A stretch of DNA of 11,798 nt from Methanobacteriota archaeon. Its GTDB lineage: Archaea > Thermoplasmatota > Thermoplasmata > RBG-16-68-12. The notes beneath the pieces were generated by a model. The model made no database searches and had not been told where the DNA came from. It saw nothing but the letters and a program-made list of their open reading frames with translations. Positions 7,010 to 11,798 of this stretch are shown here, one piece after another (position 1 is the first letter of the stretch; each line of letters starts with the position of its first letter). The stretch is from NCBI GenBank assembly GCA_005878325.1, contig VBMR01000121.1, positions 1 to 11,798 on the forward strand, in the 5' to 3' direction. The position numbers were made by a program, and so were the translations under genes.

Positions 7010-7780
7010 GTGGAATTGGAGCCGATCCCGGACGAGCCGGTGCTCATGGCGGACGGTGCGCTCGTCGCGGCGGACCTGCACATCGGGCTCGAGGAGGAGC
7101 TCGACGAAAAAGGGGTCCGTCTGCCGAGCCGCGCGGAGGCGATGGGACGGAAACTGATCTCGATCGCGGAGCGCCGCGGGGCCGATCGGCTCATCCTCCT
7201 CGGAGATGTGAAGCACCTCGTCCCGAAGATGGCGTCCCGCGAACGACGGGACGTGTACGTCTTCTTCCGCGACCTCGCCTCGACCTTCCGCGAAATTTAC
7301 ATTGCGCAGGGGAACCACGACGGCATGTTGCGACACATCGTGCCTCGCAACGTCCGGTTCAAACCCGCCCACGGCTTTCGCATGGACGACACCGGGTTCT
7401 GCCACGGCCACGCGTGGCCCTTCAAGAAGGTGATGGAGGCAAAGGTCCTCGTCATGGGGCACAATCATCCGGCCGCGGCGTTCCGGGATGCGATGGGCAA
7501 CCGGCAGATCGTCCCGTGTTGGATGCGGGTGCCGTTCCTGCGGAAACATCGGCGCTATCCGACGCTCCCGAAGGAAGCGATCGTCATCCCCGCCTTCAAC
7601 GAGCTGTGTGGTGGCATGCCGGTGAACGACATCCGTGCGCGATTCCTGGGTCCCTTGTTCGATGAAGACCTCGTCCGGGTGGGCGAAGCATCGATCCATC
7701 TGTTGGACGGGACGAACCTGGGTCGGCTGAAGGACATCCGAGTGGACCTGGGCTTCCGCCCCGAGGACTATCGGCAGTGA
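7010..7780 (+). CDS. Archaeal calcineurin-like metallophosphoesterase (COG1407-type)
   Basis: A 256-residue soluble phosphoesterase with the five metal-binding blocks of the calcineurin-like fold in order: DLHIG (22-26; D22, H24), GDVKH (65-69; D66), GNHD (101-104), GH (133-134) and GHNHP (150-154). DLHIGLEEEL followed by a P(S)-containing strand is typical of the archaeal group related to MJ0037. The physiological substrate is unknown; relatives are annotated as ICC-like phosphodiesterases and are often found next to DNA repair or helicase genes, which is not the case here. GTG at 7010 is favoured by the TATA box; an internal ATG at 7046-7048 would remove strand 1. The C-terminal 90 residues lack motifs that I recognise. 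The stop TGA overlaps the GTG of the following membrane protein gene (GTGA). Confidence 0.87.
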   Translation: MELEPIPDEPVLMADGALVAADLHIGLEEELDEKGVRLPSRAEAMGRKLISIAERRGADRLILLGDVKHLVPKMASRERRDVYVFFRDLASTFREIYIAQGNHDGMLRHIVPRNVRFKPAHGFRMDDTGFCHGHAWPFKKVMEAKVLVMGHNHPAAAFRDAMGNRQIVPCWMRVPFLRKHRRYPTLPKEAIVIPAFNELCGGMPVNDIRARFLGPLFDEDLVRVGEASIHLLDGTNLGRLKDIRVDLGFRPEDYRQ

Positions 7781-8130
7781 GGTCCGTCATGGCATGGATG
7801 TGGAAGGTACGCCTCGCGGCCGCGCTCCTCGTGGAAGCCCCGGTCCTCGCCTGGACCGCGTACGGGTTGGGCCTGTCGACGGACGTCCTCGCGTCCCTCT
7901 TCGTGGTCCTGACGGCTCTGCTCTACGGGATCCTGCTCTTCCGCCCCGGACTGTTCGTCCTGATGGGGATGTGGCTCCTGGGGACCGCGGGATCCTCGGC
8001 GTATCTCCTCCGGATATTCCCGCCTTCAATCGCTTTGGGCCTCGGTCTCACCCTCTCCACGGGGGCGTCCGCGATCGTCGCGCCCGCCCTCCGGTGGTTA
8101 CCCCGGCTCCTGTTGCGCCGACGAATCTAG
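7777..8130 (+). CDS. Small four-helix membrane protein of unknown function
   Basis: I do not recognise this 117-residue protein. It has four predicted membrane segments, at about 11-31, 36-55, 58-79 and 84-105, short loops, and an Arg-rich tail (RWLPRLLLRRRI, 106-117) that is probably cytoplasmic by the positive-inside rule. No catalytic or metal-binding motif is visible. Its GTG start at 7777 overlaps the TGA of the metallophosphoesterase gene, which suggests coupled translation. An ATG at 7789 would give 113 residues. Codon third positions are G/C-rich like the neighbours, and the alternating hydrophobic segments support real coding. It may anchor or assist the phosphoesterase, but that rests on gene order only. 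The stop is 10 bp from the tRNA 3' end, which faces it. Confidence 0.65.
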   Translation: MRSVMAWMWKVRLAAALLVEAPVLAWTAYGLGLSTDVLASLFVVLTALLYGILLFRPGLFVLMGMWLLGTAGSSAYLLRIFPPSIALGLGLTLSTGASAIVAPALRWLPRLLLRRRI

Positions 8131-8140
8131 ACAGAAGGCG

Positions 8141-8213
8141 TGGGCCCGGTCGGAATCGAACCGACGATCTCGACTTTGTAAGAGTCGCATCCTAACCACT
8201 AGACCACGGGCCC
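8141..8213 (-). tRNA. tRNA-Val (anticodon UAC)
   Basis: A complete 73-base cloverleaf on the minus strand. The acceptor stem pairs GGGCCCG (8207-8213) with CGGGCCC (8142-8148), with discriminator A at 8141. The D-arm contains TCTAGTGGTTAGGA. The anticodon stem CGACT/AGTCG encloses loop CTTACAA with anticodon TAC at 8178-8180, reading GUA and, by wobble, probably other valine codons. The T-arm is GTCGG-TTCGATT-CCGAC (8149-8165). There is no intron, and CCA is not encoded, as usual in archaea. It lies 42 bp downstream of the Roadblock gene on the same strand. Confidence 0.97.
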
Positions 8214-8236
8214 GCGTCGCCAAGGTCCGCAGGCGC

Positions 8237-8242
8237 ATTAAT
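8237..8242 (-). promoter_or_regulatory. Candidate TATA box for tRNA-Val
   Basis: ATTAAT lies 24-29 bp before the tRNA 5' end at 8213, in the spacer after the Roadblock gene. It suits transcription starting at or near the mature 5' end. Confidence 0.5.
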
Positions 8243-8255
8243 CCTTCTCGGAGAC

Positions 8256-8612
8256 TCAGCCCAAGTCCTTGGACGCCGCCTTCGCAAACCGGTCTACTGC
8301 GGAGAGGAGCTCCGTCACCGAACGCTCGGGTGCGACCGCGACGACGAGCATCGCGCGGCGTCCTATCTCAGAGATCAACATCGTAACGTCCTCCGACTCG
8401 AGGAGGACTCGATGGGGCGCTGAGTGATGGAGCTCCGTCGCGGCCGTCATGGCCGCGCCCAGGATCGCGGCGCACATGATCGAAAAGGTTTCCTGCGAAA
8501 TGCCCCCGGGCAGGTCCGCCGCAAGGACGCTCCCGTCCCGGTTGATGAGCGCCACCGCCTCCGCCTTCGTGACGGCGCGGAGCGCACGGACCATGTCCTG
8601 CAGGGCCGTCAT
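8256..8612 (-). CDS. Roadblock/LC7-domain protein
   Basis: A 118-residue single-domain protein of the Roadblock/LC7 (MglB-like) family, which act as dimeric partners or regulators of small GTPases and as scaffolds in prokaryotes. It has the expected pattern: an N-terminal helix (LQDMVRALRAV, 4-14), the strand pair AEAVALINRDGSVLAADLP (17-35), a central helix (about 41-61), strands RVLLESEDVTMLISEIGRRAMLVVAV (68-93), and a last helix (97-115). The ATG at 8612 overlaps the stop of the V4R-like gene as ATGA, and a GGGAGG motif seven bases upstream supports it. The frame is open upstream to 8939, but that part is a shadow of the V4R-like gene. No small GTPase is encoded in the window, so the partner is unknown. 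The V4R-like neighbour is the obvious candidate for joint function. Confidence 0.82.
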   Translation of the reverse strand: MTALQDMVRALRAVTKAEAVALINRDGSVLAADLPGGISQETFSIMCAAILGAAMTAATELHHSAPHRVLLESEDVTMLISEIGRRAMLVVAVAPERSVTELLSAVDRFAKAASKDLG

Positions 8613-9016
8613 GCGCCCGCCTCCCGTTCGAAGACGCACTCCCGCGCGCCGGTGCTCACGCACTCGACCTCGGCGAGTCGCACTCGGTGTCTCGTCTTCG
8701 CCTCGAGCAGTTTCGACAGGATGCCGCGAAGGCGGTGGCACGTCTCCGTCTCGGATCCGGGCATCGCCTCGATGGACCCGCGGACCCGGGCCCCGGAGTC
8801 CGTGAAGAGGACGTCCTCGGCCCATCCCCGTTCCAGGATCACCTTCCGCCCGGCTTCGAGCGGGTCCTCCCCCAAGGGAAGGTTTCGCGTGACATCCTCC
8901 GCCAGGACCATCCCTTCGCGGAAGAACAGCCCGTGGCACGCGTACGACATGACGCTTTCGTAGAGCTTGCGGATCGCGTCAAGTTCCTGTTGAGAAACCT
9001 TGACCGAACGGGCCAC
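8609..9016 (-). CDS. V4R-like (4-vinyl reductase/HNOB-fold type) small protein
   Basis: A 135-residue protein that I match to the V4R domain by its C-terminal half. The ending ECVSTGARECVFE (118-130) fits the V4R pattern of E..C...G...C.F, with C119 and C127. Before it are a helix CHRLRGILSKLLEA (93-106), the GW element (64-65), and an N-terminal helical part with YACHGLFFREG (25-35). V4R domains are small-molecule or metal-binding sensory modules found alone or fused to regulators; the ligand here is unknown, but the cysteines and H28 or H94 could bind metal. The GTG at 9016 is favoured by a strong TTTATA box about 29 bp upstream. It is the first gene of a two-gene unit with the Roadblock gene, joined by a 4-bp overlap. 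A remote relative of V4R remains possible. Confidence 0.62.
   Translation of the reverse strand: MARSVKVSQQELDAIRKLYESVMSYACHGLFFREGMVLAEDVTRNLPLGEDPLEAGRKVILERGWAEDVLFTDSGARVRGSIEAMPGSETETCHRLRGILSKLLEAKTRHRVRLAEVECVSTGARECVFEREAGA
8620..8625 (-). promoter_or_regulatory. Shine-Dalgarno motif for the Roadblock gene
   Basis: GGGAGG on the minus strand ends seven bases before the ATG at 8612, within the last codons of the V4R-like gene. It supports this start and coupled translation. Confidence 0.55.
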
Positions 9017-9040
9017 GAACCGGCACGAACTTGAGGACGG

Positions 9041-9049
9041 ACTATAAAG
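9041..9049 (-). promoter_or_regulatory. TATA box for the V4R-like/Roadblock unit
   Basis: CTTTATAGT on the minus strand is the best TATA match in the window. It is centred about 29 bp before the GTG at 9016, so the mRNA should have almost no leader. Confidence 0.7.
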
Positions 9050-9089
9050 GTTCCGCGGTGGTTATCCGTCCGTTTTCTCCGAGGAAACG

Positions 9090-9623
9090 TCACCCGCCGC
9101 GACACTCGGCACACGCGAGCAGATTGCGGTCCCACATCAGGCTCGTGGAGTACATTCCGCACACCTCGCAGTGTCCCTCGATTCCCTTGGCGAACTGCGA
9201 GTCGAGTCCCGCGCGAGCGTATTCCCGCGTGACCTCGATCAGGGTCGGCCAGATCCGGAGGATGTCGTTCTCCGTCACCATGCCGATGAGCTTTCCATCT
9301 TGGACCACCGGCAAGCGGCGGATTTTCCGTTGCGACATCAGCTTCGCCGCTTCGACCACTTCCTCGTGTGGGTTGACGGCGACGAGAGGCGACGTCATGA
9401 TGTCCTTCACATGAACCTGGCTTGGCTTCTGATCGGCTGCGGCGACCTTCGTCACGATGTCGCGCTCCGTGACGATGCCGGTCGGTCGATCGGAATCCAG
9501 GACGACCAAGCTCCCGATGTCCATCTCTCGCATCACCTTGGCCGCGGCGGCGATGGTCGCATCCGCGGTCGTCGTGATCGGCGTCGAAGTCATGATCTCG
9601 ACGACGGGAACCCTGGCGCGCAT
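9090..9623 (-). CDS. CBS-domain pair protein with C-terminal zinc ribbon
   Basis: A 177-residue protein with two CBS motifs forming one Bateman module: CBS1 at about 7-62 (IMTSTPITT, GSLVVLD, PTGIVTERDI) and CBS2 at about 72-126 (IMTSPLVAV, RRLPVVQDGKLIGMVTENDI). Bateman modules bind adenosine nucleotides or related ligands and act as energy or ionic sensors. After a linker helix (127-148) come CEVC (152-155) and CAEC (171-174), a compact zinc ribbon. CBS pairs with a small zinc ribbon are a known archaeal architecture, but the output is unknown; protein or nucleic acid contact by the ribbon is a guess. The ATG at 9623 starts just before CBS1. Its 3' end is 73 bp upstream of the V4R-like gene on the same strand, but that gene has its own promoter. 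Confidence 0.9.
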   Translation of the reverse strand: MRARVPVVEIMTSTPITTTADATIAAAAKVMREMDIGSLVVLDSDRPTGIVTERDIVTKVAAADQKPSQVHVKDIMTSPLVAVNPHEEVVEAAKLMSQRKIRRLPVVQDGKLIGMVTENDILRIWPTLIEVTREYARAGLDSQFAKGIEGHCEVCGMYSTSLMWDRNLLACAECRGG

Positions 9624-9652
9624 GTCCGCCCCCGCGGATGGAGAGAGGGGCC

Positions 9653-9660
9653 GATAATGG
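9653..9660 (-). promoter_or_regulatory. Possible TATA box for the CBS-domain gene
   Basis: CCATTATC on the minus strand is centred about 33 bp before the ATG at 9623, allowing a leader of a few bases. It is a moderate match only. Confidence 0.4.
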
Positions 9661-9701
9661 TTTGCTTCACGTTATGAAATGAGGCCACCATCGCCGACAA
9701 T

Positions 9702-9709
9702 GTTTAAGG
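9702..9709 (+). promoter_or_regulatory. TATA box for the AMMECR1-pyrC operon
   Basis: GTTTAAGG is centred about 28 bp before the ATG at 9734, leaderless spacing. It supports that ATG over the TTG at 9722. Confidence 0.55.
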
Positions 9710-9733
9710 CGCGCCCATCGCTTGCCGATTCGG

Positions 9734-10354
9734 ATGCGCTTCGCCGACCGCGATGGGGAACTCGCCGTCCGAATCGCCCGCGAGGCAATCGATTCCCACT
9801 TGCTCGGACGAGCGAAACGCGCTCTGGACATCCCCCGGTCGTTCGAAGAGAAGAGCGGCGCCTTCGTGACTCTGAACACCTTCCCCGTAGGAGAACTGCG
9901 CGGTTGCATCGGATACCCGCAGCCCTTCTTCGCCCTCGTCAAGTCGATCGAGAAGGCGGCGGAGGCCGCGGCGACGGAGGATCCGCGCTTCCCGCCGATG
10001 CGGAGCGAGGAGCTCGACCGAGTCACGGTGGAAGTGAGCATCCTCACACCTCCGCGACTCATCGAGGTCCGGAAGCCGAAGGAGCTGCCCAGCCGCGTCA
10101 CGATCGGCATCGATGGCCTGAGCGTCGCCCAGGGAGCGTACCGCGGCCTCCTCCTGCCGCAGGTCGCCGTCGAGGAGGGCCTCGACGCCGCCGATTTCCT
10201 GTCGCAGGCTTGCATGAAAGCCGGACTTCTCGCCGACGCGTGGCTCGATCCCGAAACACGAGTCTACACGTTCCAGGCGGAGGTCTTCGCCGAAGTCCAG
10301 CCGCGCGGCTCCATCGTGCGCCGGAGGTTGGAGGCGGCGCATGCGGATCATTAA
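9734..10354 (+). CDS. AMMECR1-domain protein
   Basis: A 206-residue protein covering the whole AMMECR1 domain (TIGR00296 family), conserved in archaea, bacteria and eukaryotes with no firmly established reaction. The invariant LRGCIGY is at 55-61. Other family blocks are DPRFPP (83-88), VEVSILTPP (99-107), GLLLPQVA (138-145), ACMKAGL with C160 (159-165), and the closing FQAEVFAEVQPRG (180-192). Conserved C58 and C160 could form or serve an active site. In some genomes this domain is linked to Memo and a radical SAM protein; neither is seen here. The ATG at 9734 fits the TATA box; a TTG at 9722 would add four residues. Its last 14 bases overlap pyrC, so both are probably read from one mRNA. 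That link does not prove a role in pyrimidine synthesis. Confidence 0.9.
   Translation: MRFADRDGELAVRIAREAIDSHLLGRAKRALDIPRSFEEKSGAFVTLNTFPVGELRGCIGYPQPFFALVKSIEKAAEAAATEDPRFPPMRSEELDRVTVEVSILTPPRLIEVRKPKELPSRVTIGIDGLSVAQGAYRGLLLPQVAVEEGLDAADFLSQACMKAGLLADAWLDPETRVYTFQAEVFAEVQPRGSIVRRRLEAAHADH
10330..10334 (+). promoter_or_regulatory. Shine-Dalgarno motif for pyrC
   Basis: GGAGG lies six bases before the ATG at 10341, inside the AMMECR1 gene. It supports this start and reinitiation within the overlap. Confidence 0.6.
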
Positions 10355-11591
10355 GGGCCGCGCGTGGTACCGCGGACGGCTCGATGCCTTGAGCCTCGGG
10401 ATCGACGACGACGGAACGATTGCATCAATCCGGAAGACCCTCCGAGGTGACGAGGAGATCGACCACGGGGACGCGCTGATCCTCCCGGGTGCGGTGGATA
10501 TGCACGTCCACATGCGGGAACCCGGGCTGACGCACAAGGACGACTTCGCGAGTGGCACGAGGTCCGCGGCGATCGGCGGCGTCACGACGATCGCGGAGAT
10601 GCCGAACACCCTGCCGCCGGTGACGACTGCGATGGCGCTCGATGAAAAGGCGGCGACCCTCAAGCATCGAGGCGTCGTCGACTATGCCCTCTATGCCGCG
10701 CCGCGATCCGGAGACGCGGTCGGCCCGCTTCGGAACGCGGCCGCGTTCAAGGTCTACATGGCGCCATCGACCGGCGACCTCCAGATCGGACCGGGCGAAC
10801 TCGAAGGCGTCCTCCGGGAGGCGACGGCCCATCGGAAACTCGTCGTCGTCCACGCGGAGGACCCCTCGAAATTCCGGGCGGGGAAGGTGCTCAGCCTCGT
10901 GGATCACGCCGCGGCCCGACCGAAGGACGCAGAGACGAGCGCCTTAGCCATCCTCGATCGGATCCGAGCGAACGCGAAGGTCCACGTGGCCCACGTGACG
11001 TCGCGAGAGGGCCTCGATGCCGTGCCGCGAGGGGCCACCTGCGAGGCGTCGCCCCTCCACCTGTTCCTGGACATGACCCGGCCCTTGGGAGCCCAGGGGA
11101 AGGTGTTTCCCCCGCTCCGATCGCGGGAAGACCGCGAGGCACTGTGGGATGCCTTCCGCAGCGGTCGAATCGATGCGATCGCAAGCGACCATGCACCGCA
11201 CACCCTCGATGAGAAAAGCGTGCCGTTCGACCAAGCCCCGGGGGGCGCTCCCGGCGTCGCCACATCCTTCCCCCTTCTCCTGAGACGGTCTCGGGCGGGA
11301 GACCTCGAGCTGAGTCGAGTGGTCGCCGCAACGGCCCTGCGACCCGCGGAAATCTTGGGCGTCCCGAAGGGGGCGATCGAGGTGGGCCGGGATGCCGACC
11401 TCATCGTGGTGGACCCGAGGCGCATCGAGACGATCCGGGCAAAACGGCTTCGGTACAAGTGCGGCTGGACGCCCTTTGAAGGGATGGAGGGCTGCTTCCC
11501 CACGGATGTCTACTTGCGCGGAGAGGCCATCGTCGAGGATGGCGAACCCGCCGCGGAGGGCCGCGGACGCCTTCTCAGGCCTTCCGCCTAG
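10341..11591 (+). CDS. pyrC: Dihydroorotase
   Basis: This 416-residue amidohydrolase interconverts N-carbamoyl-L-aspartate and dihydroorotate, the third step of de novo UMP synthesis. Expected zinc ligands are H55 and H57 (DMHVHMREPG, 53-62), K137 as carboxylated lysine (FKVYM, 136-140), H171 (HAED), H218 (HVAHVTS, 215-221) and D283 (ASDHAPHT, 281-288). R59 and N89 (MPNT) are expected to contact substrate. GGAPGVAT (301-308) is another class I block. The motif often read as TPHHL in this class is SPLHL here (237-241), a substitution outside the metal ligands. The C-terminal strand region VGRDADLIVVDP (348-359) completes the composite beta-sandwich. The start is fixed by a GGAGG motif and a 14-bp overlap with the AMMECR1 gene. 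No other pyrimidine gene is in the window. Allantoinase is a less likely alternative. Confidence 0.93.
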   Translation: MRIIKGRAWYRGRLDALSLGIDDDGTIASIRKTLRGDEEIDHGDALILPGAVDMHVHMREPGLTHKDDFASGTRSAAIGGVTTIAEMPNTLPPVTTAMALDEKAATLKHRGVVDYALYAAPRSGDAVGPLRNAAAFKVYMAPSTGDLQIGPGELEGVLREATAHRKLVVVHAEDPSKFRAGKVLSLVDHAAARPKDAETSALAILDRIRANAKVHVAHVTSREGLDAVPRGATCEASPLHLFLDMTRPLGAQGKVFPPLRSREDREALWDAFRSGRIDAIASDHAPHTLDEKSVPFDQAPGGAPGVATSFPLLLRRSRAGDLELSRVVAATALRPAEILGVPKGAIEVGRDADLIVVDPRRIETIRAKRLRYKCGWTPFEGMEGCFPTDVYLRGEAIVEDGEPAAEGRGRLLRPSA

Positions 11592-11633
11592 ACGGCTCAC
11601 GAGGCCGGGAGCGTGTCCTCGATCGCATAGTAG

Positions 11634-11798
11634 TATTGCGTCGTCGTCATCTCGTCCCAATCGCCCGATTCCACCCTCGCGGAACTGCGGAGCCTCGGAG
11701 TCGACCTGGATGCCGTGACGAAGGAAGGACGCCTCCGCGTTGTCGACTGGTACTCCTGGAGCGAGGAGACCGTCAAGGACGTCGAAGAGCAAGGCATC
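11634..11798 (+). CDS. Coding-looking fragment at right edge, possibly KaiC/RecA-like; no start codon found
   Basis: This frame is open from a TAG at 11631-11633 to the window end and reads as convincing protein: VVVISSQSPDS, then LRSLGVDLDAVTKEGRLRVV and DWYSWSEETVKDVEEQG. Third codon positions are almost all G or C, as in the real genes here, while the antisense frame is a Ser/Thr/Arg-rich shadow. The pattern strand, helix, 'lGvD', 'GRLRVVDWYS' resembles the region after the Walker A strand in archaeal KaiC-like (RecA superfamily) proteins, but no P-loop lies upstream. There is no ATG, GTG or TTG in frame between the TAG and the conserved part; the first in-frame GTG is at 11715. It may be an N-terminally broken gene, a frameshift, or a start I cannot see. 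It is in the same frame as pyrC. Confidence 0.4.

Noticed and set aside
11589..11633. Pyrrolysine or other sense reading of TAG to join pyrC with the downstream fragment
   Set aside because: pyrC ends at its normal length at the first TAG, two further TAGs are adjacent, and TAG also ends the thiamine-binding and small membrane protein genes here. Readthrough is therefore unlikely.
10944..11792. A 282-residue open frame antisense to pyrC and the right-edge fragment
   Set aside because: The plus strand here has all dihydroorotase motifs and then a protein-like frame; the antisense translation shows no family pattern.

Overview
The window looks like a piece of an archaeal chromosome of high GC content (I estimate somewhat above 60%). 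It is probably euryarchaeal, and a Thermoplasmatota-like lineage is my best guess, but that placement is inference. Archaeal character is seen in an archaemetzincin, an RtcB RNA ligase, an archaeal-type metallophosphoesterase, a fused NAD(P)HX-repair enzyme, a tRNA gene without encoded CCA, and AT-rich TATA-like boxes about 26-29 bp upstream of many start codons. That spacing fits leaderless mRNAs. The proteins are not strongly acidic, so a haloarchaeon is unlikely.

Layout from left to right. A possible gene tail (3-71, +) precedes a plus-strand pair, rtcB and an archaemetzincin, joined by an ATGA overlap. A class I methyltransferase (minus) converges on the archaemetzincin with a 26-bp overlap and diverges from a small MTH1187/YkoF-type thiamine-binding protein (plus). 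That gene converges on a two-gene minus-strand operon for a CAX-type Ca2+/H+ exchanger and an MFS transporter. Divergent from the exchanger is the Nnr enzyme (epimerase plus dehydratase), followed by a metallophosphoesterase and a translationally coupled four-helix membrane protein of unknown function. Next on the minus strand come tRNA-Val(UAC), a Roadblock/LC7 protein coupled to a V4R-like protein, and a CBS-pair protein with a C-terminal zinc ribbon. The last block, plus strand, is an AMMECR1-domain protein overlapping dihydroorotase (pyrC). A coding-looking stretch without a recognisable start runs off the right edge.

Most of the content is housekeeping: RNA ligation, cofactor repair, pyrimidine synthesis, ion and solute transport. 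The parts that look least described are the V4R-like/Roadblock pair, the CBS/zinc-ribbon protein next to it, the archaemetzincin with an altered second zinc site, and the fragment after pyrC. First genes of transcription units tend to have a TATA box at leaderless spacing. Internal genes tend to have Shine-Dalgarno-like motifs or start/stop overlaps. I see no CRISPR array, insertion sequence, integrase or obvious repeat. No stretch longer than about 210 bases lacks a called gene.
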